NCBI GenBank assembly: GCA_963697365.1
Contig: CAVONT010000011.1
Span: 62,001 to 126,000 of the forward strand
Direction of reading: 5' to 3'
Source of the DNA: CAIXZV01 sp963697365
Lineage (GTDB): Bacteria; Chloroflexota; Limnocylindria; Limnocylindrales; CSP1-4
Length of the DNA: 64,000 nt
Shown: positions 26,310-35,900 of the stretch, one piece after another
Layout of the letters: the number at the start of each line of letters is the position of its first letter
Numbering within the stretch: the stretch's first letter is position 1
The notes under the pieces: generated by a model
Told to the model about the DNA's origin: nothing
The model's database searches: none
The model's input: only the letters and a program-made list of their open reading frames with translations
Position numbers and translations under genes: made by a program

Positions 26310-27156
26310 TCAGGCCACGCGCCGGGCAGTCCAGCGGAGGGCGGTCCAGCGGAGGACCAGCAGCCCGGCGCCGAGCGCGAGTGCGACGAACCCCAGGGCG
26401 GCAATCCACGTGGCAGGCGACACGGGCGGTGCGAGGGTGGATGCCTCGGCGGCAGCGACCGTTGGGTCAGGCGGCTCCTGGCCTTCAGCGGGGGCGCCGA
26501 CCGCGGTCAGCATCTCGTCGGTCGGCTGCGGTTCGCCGCCACCGTCCGAGCGCTGGTCGCTCTCCTTGGGTACCGGGGGATCGCTGGAGGCAGGGCTGTC
26601 GTCACCGGCTGCGGGCGCCTCGGTAGCGGCGGCGTTGTCCTCGTCGAACTCGTCCGCTGCCGGTGCCATGGACGGCGCACCGGACGGCCCGCTCGCGGCC
26701 ATCGGTGCGTACGCCTCCTGGTCGCCCGCCGGTGCGGCCGCGGCTCCCCCGCCCAGCGGGATGCCCGAGGCGCCCGCGACGAGGATGCCGGCGAGGCCGA
26801 TGGTGGCGAGCCCGGTGCCCAGGGGCCGGGCGAACGCGAAGGAGGGGCCCGCGAGCGGCGCGAGGAGGCGGCGCCAGCCGGCCGGCCGGAGGGAGGCGGC
26901 CTGCTCGGCGGTGAGGCGGAAGTCCCGGGGGCGGGGCGACGGGGCGGCGGCGGCCGTGGCGGGCAGGGCCAGGGCGATCGCCCGCAGGTCGTGGTGGAGG
27001 GCGGCGCAGGCCGTGGCAGGTGGCGACCAGGCCCGCGGCCTCGTCCAGCTGCGCGCCCGTCGCGTCACCCGCGGCGTAGGCGGCGACGAGGAGCGGGTCG
27101 TGCTCCGCGTGGCCGGCGGGGGCGGTCGGGACGGTCGGGGCGGTCGGGTGCGGCAT
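26310..27156 (-). CDS. zinc-finger anti-sigma factor, copy 1 (frameshifted, zinc motif damaged)
   Basis: Second of two tandem paralogues after an ECF sigma gene. From ATG 27156 it reads MPHPTAPTVPTAPAGHAEHD, as in copy 2, but at about 27012-27016 one extra base and a CCC-to-GTGG change turn CGACAALHRD into CHGLRRP, breaking the CxxC. In the shifted frame the rest is intact: cytoplasmic linker, membrane helix near LATIGLAGILVAGASGIPLG, a Pro/Ala/Asp-rich exported part and a second hydrophobic stretch (WIAALGFVALALGAGLLVL). The span is 3n+1. It could be an assembly error or a decaying duplicate. The 443-bp N-terminal half is almost identical to copy 2; the C-terminal halves are unrelated. Confidence 0.7.
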
Positions 27157-28108
27157 GTCCCTGCCTTGACGACACCCGTCGTGCTCAGGTTCCCGAGGTG
27201 GGTTCGGGCGCGCTCGTGCACGTGCCCAGGTGTCAGGCGGTCCGCTGCACCCTCGTACCGGCGTAGCGGAGGCCCAGGAGCGCCAGCCCGGCGACCAGCG
27301 CGATGAGCGACGCCAGGGCGACAACGGGCAACGACGAACCCGATGATCCGTTCGACGCGTCCTCGTCGGGGGTGGCGGCCCGCGCGACGGGCTGGCCCTC
27401 GCTGGTCGCGCCGTCGGTCGCGCCGGCGTTGGCGCCCTCCAGCGTGCCCTCGCCTCCGCTCTCGGTCGTGGCGTACGTGCCGGCGGCCTGACTGCTGGCG
27501 GCTCCGCCGGACCCTGCTCCGCCAGCGATCCCGGGCTCGGTGGCCGGCTGGGGGACGGCCATCGGGAGGGCGACGGGATCGCCGGACGCCTCGGCGGCAG
27601 CCGGCATCTCGACAGCTTCCATCGATGCGTCGTCGCCGGCCGTCATCATGACCTTCTCCTGTTGAGCCTCCTGGTCGCCCGCCGGTGCGGCCGCGGCTCC
27701 CCCGCCCAGCGGGATGCCCGAGGCGCCCGCGACGAGGATGCCGGCGAGGCCGATGGTGGCGAGCCCGGTGCCCAGGGGCCGGGCGAACGCGAAGGAGGGG
27801 CCCGCGAGCGGCGCGAGGAGGCGGCGCCAGCCGGCCGGCCGGAGGGAGGCGGCCTGCTCGGCGGTGAGGCGGAAGTCCCGGGGGCGGGGCGACGGGGCGT
27901 CGGCGGCCGTGGCGGGCAGGGCCAGGGCGATCGCCCGCAGGTCGCGGTGGAGGGCGGCGCAGGCCCCGCAGGTGGCGACCAGGCCCGCGGCCTCGTCCAG
28001 CTGCGCGCCCGTCGCGTCGCCCGCGGCGTAGGCGGCGACGAGGAGCGGGTCGTGCTCCGCGTGGCCGGCGGGGGCGGTCGGGACGGTCGGGGCGGTCGGG
28101 TGCGGCAT
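26713..28108. repeat. tandem near-identical duplication of anti-sigma 5' halves
   Basis: 26713-27156 (444 bp) and 27666-28108 (443 bp) are the same sequence apart from a few substitutions and one inserted base. They start at GCCTCCTGGTCGCCC and end at the ATG of MPHPTAP. Outside these limits the two genes differ completely. This implies recent duplication or gene conversion limited to the cytoplasmic and first membrane segment. Confidence 0.9.
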
Positions 28109-28138
28109 CGGCATGGGGTCCGGATCCTGGTTCGGCAT
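27233..28138 (-). CDS. zinc-finger (zf-HC2-like) anti-sigma factor, copy 2
   Basis: A 301-residue membrane protein whose ATG overlaps the sigma-factor stop (ATGA), the usual layout for an anti-sigma partner. The cytoplasmic ZAS motif is present: HAEHDPLLVAAYAAGD then LVATCGACAALHRDL, i.e. His plus CxxC. One membrane helix lies near residues 120-140 (LATIGLAGILVAGASGIPLG). A long Gly/Ala/Glu-rich exported segment follows, then a second hydrophobic stretch near the C-terminus (LPVVALASLIALVAGLALLGL). It should hold the sigma factor inactive at the membrane until a signal releases it. Confidence 0.85.
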   Translation of the reverse strand: MPNQDPDPMPMPHPTAPTVPTAPAGHAEHDPLLVAAYAAGDATGAQLDEAAGLVATCGACAALHRDLRAIALALPATAADAPSPRPRDFRLTAEQAASLRPAGWRRLLAPLAGPSFAFARPLGTGLATIGLAGILVAGASGIPLGGGAAAAPAGDQEAQQEKVMMTAGDDASMEAVEMPAAAEASGDPVALPMAVPQPATEPGIAGGAGSGGAASSQAAGTYATTESGGEGTLEGANAGATDGATSEGQPVARAATPDEDASNGSSGSSLPVVALASLIALVAGLALLGLRYAGTRVQRTA

Positions 28139-28806
28139 CAGTCGCCCTCCCCTCGGAACAGGCCGATCGATCCCTCGAGGCGCTCGCGGAGCGCCAGGCG
28201 CCCGCGGTGGATGCGCGACTTGACCGTGCCGAGCGAGACGTTCGTCATCTCGGCGATCTCGGCGTAGTCGTAACCCTCGACATCGAACAGCACGATGGCG
28301 GTCCGCTGGTCCGGCGTGATGGCGGCGAGGGCCGTGTTGAGCACGCGGGTGCGCTCGCCCTGCATCGCGGTCCGGACCGGGTCGGCATCCTCGGTGGCGG
28401 GCGGCTGCCAGCTCTCGTCCTCGAGCTCGGGATACGGCTGCGCGGGGCGGCGCTTCTTATAGCGCTGCTGGTCCATCGCGGCGTTGATCGCGATCCGGCT
28501 GAGCCAGGAGCGCACCGACCCGCCGCGGAACGAGCGCATGTTCCGATAGGCGGAGAAGAACGCCTCCTGGACGGCGTCGGCGGCCTGGTCGCGGTCCGGC
28601 ACCATCCGCACGACCAGTGACCAGAGATGGTCCTGGTAGGCCTCGACGAGCTGGTTGAACGCGTCGAGGCTGCCGTCCCGGGCCTGCTCGAGCAGGATCA
28701 GGTCACGGCGCTGGATGGGATCGTCGACAACGTCCGACGGCCGGGCGTCCTGCACGACGGGCGCAACCCTCCCTGCGGCAATGGTGAGGCGCGGCGAGTC
28801 TAGCAT
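28138..28806 (-). CDS. ECF-type RNA polymerase sigma factor (RpoE-like)
   Basis: A 222-residue alternative sigma factor. Region 2 (about 45-115) has FNQLVEAYQDHLWSLVVRMV, AADAVQEAFFSAYRNMRSF and SVRSWLSRIAINAAMD. Region 4 (about 160-215) has AAITPDQRTAIVLFDVEGYD, YAEIAEMTNVSLGTVKSRIH and RGRLALRERL. There is no region 3. The start at ATG 28806 (MLDSPRL) fits the family; a longer reading from 28905 is possible but runs toward the tRNA. It is followed by two membrane anti-sigma genes, the first with ATGA overlap, so activity is likely released by an envelope signal. Confidence 0.93.
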   Translation of the reverse strand: MLDSPRLTIAAGRVAPVVQDARPSDVVDDPIQRRDLILLEQARDGSLDAFNQLVEAYQDHLWSLVVRMVPDRDQAADAVQEAFFSAYRNMRSFRGGSVRSWLSRIAINAAMDQQRYKKRRPAQPYPELEDESWQPPATEDADPVRTAMQGERTRVLNTALAAITPDQRTAIVLFDVEGYDYAEIAEMTNVSLGTVKSRIHRGRLALRERLEGSIGLFRGEGD

Positions 28807-28936
28807 CGGGCTCCGTCGGGCTCGGACGTCGCGGTGGGGCTGGGCATGCCGTCCAGACGCCATCACCCCGGTCCCGGTTCCGGCGGCGGCAGTGCATGCA
28901 TCCACCGGCCACGCATCGGCTACGATCAGGCGGCCC

Positions 28937-29022
28937 GGCGAAGTGGCGGAATGGCAGACGCGGCGGTCTCAAACACCGCTTCCCGCAAGGGAGTGTGGGT
29001 TCGAATCCCACCTTCGCTACCA
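28937..29022 (+). tRNA. tRNA-Leu(CAA), CCA encoded
   Basis: An 86-nt cloverleaf. Acceptor GGCGAAG pairs with CTTCGCT (G-U at the first pair). D arm GCG..CGC with GGAATGGCAGA. Anticodon stem GCGGT/ACCGC with loop CTCAAAC gives anticodon CAA (reads UUG). A long class II variable arm TTCCCGCAAGGGAGT, T arm GTGGG-TTCGAAT-CCCAC, discriminator A and encoded CCA follow. The long variable arm and A73 are leucine identity features. Confidence 0.97.
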
Positions 29023-29122
29023 GGCTCCCAGGGTCGTCCAGGTCGGCCAGATGTGAGGATGGTGACCATGGAGCCCGCCGACCTCGGCGTCGCTGGCCCG
29101 ATGGGCGGACCGTCTCGCAGCC

Positions 29123-29476
29123 ATGCCGTCGGCGGGCAGCTGGGACCGCGGCGACGACGGCGCAGGCGGTATCCGCCACCTCCCGTGGTTCGAGCCGGGC
29201 GACGATCTGCTGCGCTTCCTCCGTGATGCGGGTGCGGCGGGCTTCGTGCAGCCGGTGGACTGGATGGCGTGGGCGGGCACACCTCGGGGGCTGGAACTCG
29301 CGCGCGACCCGGCGGCGGTCGCCACCGCCGACCCCGGCGAGCTCGTCCTGCTGATGACCTCGATCGTGCGCGGCGACCGCTTCAGCGAGGGGACCATCGA
29401 CGACGCCTTCGAACGGGGGATCCTGGAGGCGGTCTGCCGGCGAGCGGCGAACCTTGCTGAGGCAGGTACGTCCTGA
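29123..29476 (+). CDS. DUF6508-like small protein
   Basis: 117 residues from ATG 29123. The segment LVLLMTSIVRGDRFSEGTID then AFERGILEAVCRRA matches what I know of the DUF6508 family ('l..iVRgDRFcEG.l...fe.G.l..i'), proteins of unknown role, often near mobile or stress genes. The N-terminal part (WFEPGDDLLRFLRDAG, DWMAWAGTPRGLELARDP) also fits. The frame is open further upstream to about 29066, but without a start. An ATG at 29068 in another frame could be the true start if one more base error exists. It follows tRNA-Leu on the same strand. Confidence 0.6.
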   Translation: MPSAGSWDRGDDGAGGIRHLPWFEPGDDLLRFLRDAGAAGFVQPVDWMAWAGTPRGLELARDPAAVATADPGELVLLMTSIVRGDRFSEGTIDDAFERGILEAVCRRAANLAEAGTS

Positions 29477-29493
29477 TCAAGCCCAGCCGGGCG

Positions 29494-30504
29494 TCAGGCG
29501 GTGGGCCCTGCCATCCATGCGTCGTCGAGCCAGCGTGCCCGGGTCATCTCGTTGAACACGAGGTTCGCGATCAGTGCCGCCTGACCCTGGCCCGCCAGCG
29601 CGAGCATGTCGGCCGTGATGAAGGCGACGTGGTTGAGCTCGCCTTCGGGTCCCTGGAGCCACGCCCCGAGCGCGTGCGTGTCCACGGGCTCCAGGAGTTC
29701 GCGGCGGTTGAGGTCGTTGGCGAACATCGCGAGCGAGACGACCCCGGGATCGAGGGCGCCGCCTGCATCACGAAAAGGCCGTTGCCGAAGCCGGGATGCT
29801 CCGCGTTGTTGACCACCACGGTGAAGCCGCCGTCGAGGTGCTCTGCCGGCAGCACCACCACGATCGACTCCCCTTCCGCGCGCGCGGCGATGCCCAACTC
29901 CACGAGACGGGACGCGGCCAGGGCGTACGCAACGGGCCCGATGGGATTGGGCTCGTGCCCGCGGACCTGGACGGCGTTGACGACACCGATCATGTCGTCG
30001 GGCTCGGGACGCCGGCCGGAGACCGGGTGGCCCGCGAGGTCCGGGGTGCCCAGCATCTCGAACGCAGCCCGCTCGAGGCCGTGCGGAACCGCCACCTGGA
30101 GCACGCCCCCGACCGCGAAGATGCTCCGCAGCCAGCGCTCGTTGCCCTCGTGGAAGCAGGCCGCCATGCCGGTGAAGAAGGAGCGCGACGCTCGGGTCGA
30201 AGATCATCGCGCTGTAGCTGGCCTGGACGTTGGCGCCGAACAGGATCGCCTCGATGGGGGCGTCCTCCGGGGCGCCGGCGGAGATCGGGGTGACAGCGAC
30301 AACGCGGGTGATGTCCGCGCCGGAGCTGTGCCTGGGCTGGGCCACCGTCACGGTCTGGCGGAACGCATATGGCCACCACGTGAGGGTCCGGCCGTCCCGG
30401 ACCAGCCACGGAGCATCCATCTGGCAGGTCTCGCTGTACCAGTCGAGGAGCTCGGGTCCGAGATCACGCACGTGGTCGTCCTCGTGGGCCGGGCTTGCCG
30501 GCAA
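29494..30504 (-). CDS. unknown protein of about 336 residues, two frameshifts
   Basis: Three consecutive pieces in two frames make one protein. Piece 1 starts near 30504 (DLGPELLDWYSETCQ ... ITRVVAVTPISAGAPEDAPI ... ASYSAMIFDPSVA). Piece 2, after about 30190, has MAACFHEGNERWLRSIFAVG, VLQVAVPHGLERAAFEML and FTVVVNNAEHPGFGNGLFVM. Piece 3, after about 29755, has VVSLAMFANDLNRRELLEPV and LALAGQGQAALIANLVFNEM and ends at TGA 29494. No membrane segment or catalytic motif is visible. Domain style (alternating strands plus helices) suggests a cytoplasmic immunity- or chaperone-like fold, but I do not recognise the family. Confidence 0.55.
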   Translation of the reverse strand: MPASPAHEDDHVRDLGPELLDWYSETCQMDAPWLVRDGRTLTWWPYAFRQTVTVAQPRHSSGADITRVVAVTPISAGAPEDAPIEAILFGANVQASYSAMIFDPSVALLLHRHGGLLPRGQRALAAEHLRGRGRAPGGGSARPRAGCVRDAGHPGPRGPPGLRPASRARRHDRCRQRRPGPRARAQSHRARCVRPGRVPSRGVGHRRARGRGVDRGGAAGRAPRRRLHRGGQQRGASRLRQRPFRDAGGALDPGVVSLAMFANDLNRRELLEPVDTHALGAWLQGPEGELNHVAFITADMLALAGQGQAALIANLVFNEMTRARWLDDAWMAGPTA

Positions 30505-30594
30505 GGCTATGGGCTTGGGACTGCGGTGGTGGCTCCAGTGTGCCGAAGGTTCGCAGGCGACGAGCCGCCACGACGGGCCGGCCGCCGGGCGGAC

Positions 30595-31519
30595 CTACCC
30601 GGCCACGAGCGGTCCGATGGTGGCGGCCGCGGCGTACGCGAGATCCTTCGTCGGCACGCACCCTGAGCTCGACCTCACCGCCGGCCGCGGCCACGCGCAG
30701 CCGCAGCCCCGCCGGCGCGGCAGCCAGCGCGAGGACCCTGCTCCGCTGCGCCACCACGAGGTCGACTCCGTAGGTGCCCATCCCACCCTGTCCCAGCGGC
30801 TCGATGGCGAGCTGCAGCTCGCTCGGGGTGAGGACGGCGATGCCCTGGTACGGCGGTGGCTTGGGCCGATCGACGACCCCGGCGACCACCACCCGTGGCT
30901 CGGGTCCGAGGGGCTGCAGGTCGGCCGAGAGCAGCACGTTCGTCCACTTGATGGGGACGTCGCGCGGGTCGGGGCCTGCATCGACCGTCTCGACGCCCGG
31001 CCAGAACGAGCGCCGGACCTCGACGAGCAGGTCCCGGACGACCTTGCGGGAGACGGTGTTGTAGCGCAGGACGATCGACTGGGACGATCCGATGATCTCG
31101 AGGCGTCCGTACAGCAGCACCGTGCGGTCCGCGATCGCCACGATGTCGGTGAACGGGATGCGGCCGACGACTGCGCCGCCGCTGCGGGAGTCGACCCAGT
31201 ACGCCACCGCGTCGGTCCCGACGGCGAGGACCGCGGTGGGCGTGACCACCCAGGCAAGCTTGGAGGTCCCCGTCGGCCGCGGCGTGCGTGGCACGAGCAG
31301 CGCATCCTCGAGCTCGAAGGGACCAAGGGCGGCGCTGAGCGCGGCCGTCGCCGTCGCGGGCAGATCGTCCCAGTCGTCCGGCCGGCGCGGAAACGCGGCC
31401 ATGCGCCGGCGTCCGTAGTCGAGCAGCTCGATCTCGCCGCCGCCCAGCTCCCACGGCTCAGGGGGCTCGCGGAGGTCGTCCTTGGTGATGTCCAGGATGC
31501 GGGGGGTCTGGGCGGGCAT
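30595..31519 (-). CDS. unknown protein of about 307 residues, one frameshift near the 3' end
   Basis: ATG 31519 opens MPAQTPRILDITKDDLREPP. The main part has PH-like beta sheets: LAWVVTPTAVLAVGTDAVAY, VVGRIPFTDIVAIADRTVLL, YGRLEIIGSSQSIVLRYNTV, the last resembling membrane-associated or cytoskeletal PH-type repeats. Around 30650 a one-base shift restores the end TKDLAYAAAATIGPLVAG. The span is 3n+1. There is no signal peptide and no confident family; PH-like fold is inference from strand pattern only. It is divergent from the TerB-like gene, with about 230 bp between. Confidence 0.6.
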
Positions 31520-31747
31520 CGCGGTCCTGCAGTGGAGGCGCTGGCCTCCAGCGCCGACGCCCACCGTATCGCACTGGCCGCGCTCCAGCCCCGTTCCGCA
31601 GTACAACCGGCCCATATCGCAGGCACCGTGGCGAACCGGGTGATTCTCCGCTGAGGCGACCCGCGTGGCCTGACATGCCGAGAGCCGGTAGACTCGGCCG
31701 CCACGCGACCCGACCGCCATCCAGCCACGACCTCTCCGGAGCCATCG

Positions 31748-32323
31748 ATGTCCTTCCTGCGCCGCGTCCTCAACCTCGACAACCCGGACTCCCCCGAACT
31801 GCCCGTCGATCCCCACAAGGCGCTGCCGCCCGGAGAGGCGGCCGACACGGACAGCGTGCGGATCCTCCAGGTCCGCCTCGAGGCGTTTCCGCCGGCTAGG
31901 GCCCGCTACATCGCCGCGTTCGCGTACCTTCTCGGCCGGGCGGCCAACGCGACCGGCGGCATGAGCGATGCCGAGCGTGACGAGATCCTCAAGATCGCGG
32001 CGGCCGGTGGCCTGGAGCCCGCCACGGCACCGATGATCGTGGACCTCGCGGCGACCCTGTCGGGCGAGTTCGGCGCGACCGAGGACTTCCTCGTGACGCG
32101 CGAGTTCAAGGCGATCTCGACGTTGGAGGAGCGCCAGCGGCTCCTCCGCTGCTGCTTCATGGTGATGGCTGCGGACGACGAGATCGACGCGACGGAGTCA
32201 TGGCTGGTGAACCGCATGGCTGAGGAGCTCGACGTCGAGCGCCCGGACCTGAACGAGATCCGCGCCGAGTTCTACGAGCAGCTCTCGGGCATCAAGGCAC
32301 TCCGGGCGGGCGCGACGGGCTGA
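31748..32323 (+). CDS. TerB-domain (tellurite-resistance TerB-like) protein
   Basis: A 191-residue, all-helical cytoplasmic protein. Residues about 55-180 fit the TerB/DjlA-type domain: YIAAFAYLLGRAANATGGMS with an acidic turn SDAERDEIL, a hydrophobic helix, then LLRCCFMVMAADDEIDATES and NRMAEELDVERPDLNEIRA. The repeated 'A..D.....E' acidic turns are the metal-binding-like signature of the family. Single TerB proteins are widespread and rarely concern tellurite; the role here is unknown. No other ter genes are nearby. Confidence 0.8.
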   Translation: MSFLRRVLNLDNPDSPELPVDPHKALPPGEAADTDSVRILQVRLEAFPPARARYIAAFAYLLGRAANATGGMSDAERDEILKIAAAGGLEPATAPMIVDLAATLSGEFGATEDFLVTREFKAISTLEERQRLLRCCFMVMAADDEIDATESWLVNRMAEELDVERPDLNEIRAEFYEQLSGIKALRAGATG

Positions 32324-32327
32324 TCCG

Positions 32328-32987
32328 TCAGGCGAGGGGCAATGCGTTCCGCACGGCCAGGAACCATCCGGGCCGGTCGAGCCAGCGTTCGAACGCGAGC
32401 CCGGCTCGCTCGAGCAATTCGACCAGCGCATCCGCATCCATGACGCGGGCCTGGAACGACTGCTCCCACGTCGCACCGTCGACGCCGTACCGCACGACGG
32501 CCTGCAGCAGGTCGCCATCGACCGTGGCGGAGACGAACTCGACCGTGGCTTCGCCAAGGCGCGTCACGGTCCCCACCGCTGCCGTCGGGTCCCACCCGGG
32601 CGGGTAGGTCTGGCCGATGACGACGCCTCCAGGGGCGAGATGCGCCGCGGCGGTGGCGGCAATCTCCGGACCACCGTCCGGGTCGTTCACGAGGTGGCTG
32701 CTGAGCAGCACGGCATCGAACGTGCGGCCGAGCCGGACGACTCGGGCGTTGCCCACCACGCCTTCGACCCCGTCGGGGAGCGCCGCCACCATCGAAGGAC
32801 CGTTGTCCACGCCGGTGACACGGTGCCCGAGAATCACCAGGGGACCGGCGAGCCGGCCCGGGCCGCAGCCGAGGTCGAGGATCGACGCACCAGGTGGCAC
32901 GACCCCGTGGACCAGCTCCGGCTCCCCCATCGGCGGGATGCGCAGGTAGAACTCGACCGGGCTGCCGTCCGGCGCGACCGAGGTCAC
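32328..32987 (-). CDS. class I SAM-dependent methyltransferase
   Basis: 219 residues from GTG 32987, which overlaps the dnaE stop (GTGA). Motif I ILDLGCGPGRLAGPL (about residues 35-49), motif II VTGVDNGPSMVAAL, FDAVLLSSHLVND and APGGVVIGQTYPPGW are typical of small class I methyltransferases. The C-terminal half is a mixed sheet ending RPGWFLAVRNALPLA. Substrate unknown. Coupling to dnaE may simply reflect compact packing. Confidence 0.85.
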   Translation of the reverse strand: MTSVAPDGSPVEFYLRIPPMGEPELVHGVVPPGASILDLGCGPGRLAGPLVILGHRVTGVDNGPSMVAALPDGVEGVVGNARVVRLGRTFDAVLLSSHLVNDPDGGPEIAATAAAHLAPGGVVIGQTYPPGWDPTAAVGTVTRLGEATVEFVSATVDGDLLQAVVRYGVDGATWEQSFQARVMDADALVELLERAGLAFERWLDRPGWFLAVRNALPLA

Positions 32988-35900
32988 GCCAGTTGGAGGT
33001 CGATGACGCCGTCGCCCACGCGCCGGAACACCTCGGCGACGAGTTCGGCGTCGTAGGCGACGCCGCGCAGCTCCATCGGCAACGCGGCCCCGCCTGGCGC
33101 AGGCACGTGGACGACGACCCGGGTGGTACCCGGCCGCTCGCGCAGCACGACCCTGAAGGCCTCCATGGCCTGCACGACGCGCTCGGCGCCGGCCGTGCGG
33201 ACGAACCGGACATTGAGCACGGCGCCGGGGGCCGCCTCGGTCGGGCGCGATGGGGCCTGGGCCGCTGCGGTCGCCCGCGAGCGGGCCTCGTCCGGGAGGG
33301 CCGGTTCGCTCTGACGTCGCGGTACCCGGGGCATCGGCCGCACCGGCGGCGCTCGGCGGCTCGGTGTACGTCGGGACCGGCTCGGCAGGACGGACCTGGG
33401 CAAGCGTCGCGGTGCCCGGGGCACCGGCCGCGCCGGCGATGGCTGGTGCGTCCAACACCGTTCCCGCTCACGGCACCATTCCCGCCGTTCCCGCCGTTCG
33501 GCCGTCCACCGTTCCAGTTCGAGCCGCCTGCGCCATTGCCGCCCTGGGGCCCGGGCCCACGCCGCGTGCGCTTGTCGAGCGATCCGACCTCGCGCGCGAA
33601 CTCCTCCGGTCCCCGGTCCGACACCTGGTCCCAGTCCCACACGGAGTCCGCCAGCAGCGATGCCTCCTCGCCTCGATGGTCGACCCGCCCGGCGACCAGC
33701 AGGATCGCTCCCTCCTGCCAGATGGGCGCCGTCTGCTCCCAGGTCTTCGGGAAGGCGACGATCTCTACCGTGCCCTGGAGGTCCTCGATCGTGACCACGG
33801 CCATCGTCGATCTCGCCTTGGTGACGATCGTGCGCACGCCGGTGACGATCCCACCCAGCACCACGCGCTGCCCGTCGAGCGACTCGTCTCTCATGTCGCC
33901 CGAGTACGCGGTCACGAACAGGCCCACCTTCTCGGCCACCTCGCCCATCGGGTGGTCCGAGAGGTAGAGCCCCATCAGCTCCTTCTCCCAGCGGAGACGC
34001 TCGCGCACGGGCGTCTCGGGTGTCGTCGGGAGCGGCTTCTCCAGGGCGGAGGCGTCGTCGCCACCCATGTCGAACAGGGAGAACTGGCCACTGATCCGGT
34101 CGCGCTGGGCCGCCTGCCCGGCGGCGAGCGCATCGTCGACGCCGAGGAGCACCTGGGCCGGGTGGCCGAAGCAGTTGAGCGCCCCCACCTTGGCCAGCGA
34201 CTCGAGCACCTTGCGGTTCGTGAGCCGGGTGTCGATGCGTGAGCAGAAGTCGGTCAGGGACCGGAACTCGCCATCGGCCTCGCGCTGGTCGATGATCGAC
34301 TGGATCGCGCCCTCGCCCACGTTCTTGACCGCGAGCAGCCCGAACCGGATCGCCTCGCCCTCGACCGTGAAGCCAAGGTGGCTGCGGTGCACGTCCGGGG
34401 GGTGCACGTCGATGCCCATGCGCCGGCATTCCGCGACCGCAGCGGCCACCTTCTCGGCGTTGTCGCGGAACGCGGTGAGCACCGACGTCATGTACTCGAC
34501 CGTGTAGTTCGCCTTCAGGTACGCCGTCTGGTAGGCGATCAGGCCGTAGCAGGTGGCGTGGGCCTTGTTGAACCCGTACCGCTCGAACGGCTCGAAGGCC
34601 TTGAACACCGCGTCGATGGTCTCGGGCCGGACACCACGCTGTGCTGCGCGTTCGACGAAGGTCTCCTTCATCGAGCGCAGGACCGAGGACTTCTTCTTGC
34701 GGATGGCGTAGCCGAGCATGTCGGCCTCGGGCCCGGAGAAGCCACCGAGGGCGACCGCGGCCGACATGATGTCCTCCTGGTAGACGAAGACGCCGTACGT
34801 CCGCTCCAGGAAGGGGGCCAGCAGCGGGTGGAGGTACTCGACCTTCTCCTGCCCGTGCTTGCGCCGGATGTAGGTGGGGATGTTGTCCATCGGCCCCGGG
34901 CGGTAGAGCGCCACCATGGCCGCAAGGTCGTACACGGTGGTGGGCTGCAGCTCGCGGATGTAGCGGCGCATGCCCGCGGACTCCAGCTGGAACACGCCGG
35001 TGGTCTCGCCCGACGCCAGCAGCTCGAACGTCTTGACGTCGTCGAGCGGGATCTGGTCGAGATCCACGACCACGCCCCGGTGCTCCCCGATGAGCTCGAC
35101 GGCCTTGCGCAGGATCGTGAGGTTGGAGAGGCCCAGGAAGTCGAACTTGAGCAGGCCCAGCGCCTCGATGCCGTGCATCTCGTACTGGGTCATGAGCGCG
35201 TCCGAGTTGGTGGCCTTCTGGAGCGGCATCAGCTCGGTCAGGGGCTCGCGCGAGATCACCACGCCCGCGGCATGGGTCGACGCGTTGCGGGCGACACCCT
35301 CGAGCTGCTGCGCGAACCCGATCAGCTTGCTGACCTGCGGGTCCGCGTCGTGCATCTCCTTGAGCGTGGGGCTGGTCTCCAGCGCCTCGGAGAGCTTGAT
35401 GCCCAGCTGGTTGGGGACGGCCTTGGCAATCTTGTCCACGTCGCCGTAGCCCATGCCCATGACCCGGCCGACGTCACGGATGGCCGCGCGGGCGAGCATC
35501 GTGCCGAAGGTGATGATCTGGGCGACGTGGTCCTGGCCGTACTTGCGGCTGACGTAGTTGATGACCTCGTCGCGGCGCTCGTCCTCGAAGTCGATGTCGA
35601 TGTCGGGCATCGTCACGCGGTCCGGGTTGAGGAACCGCTCGAAGGGGAGGCCGTAGTGGAGCGGGTCCACCGGCGTGATACCCAGCGTGTACGTGACGAT
35701 GGAGCCCGGCGCCGAGCCTCGACAGGAGGTGGCGATGCCCTGGGACCGCGCGTAGCTCACGAAGTCGGCCACGATGAGGAAGTAGCCCGCGTAGCCCATC
35801 GAGATGATGACGCCCAGTTCGTAGTCCAACCGCTCGCGCAGTGCCGGCGTGATCTCGCCGTAGCGGCCGACCAGGCCCCGGTCGCACTCCTTGCGCAACC

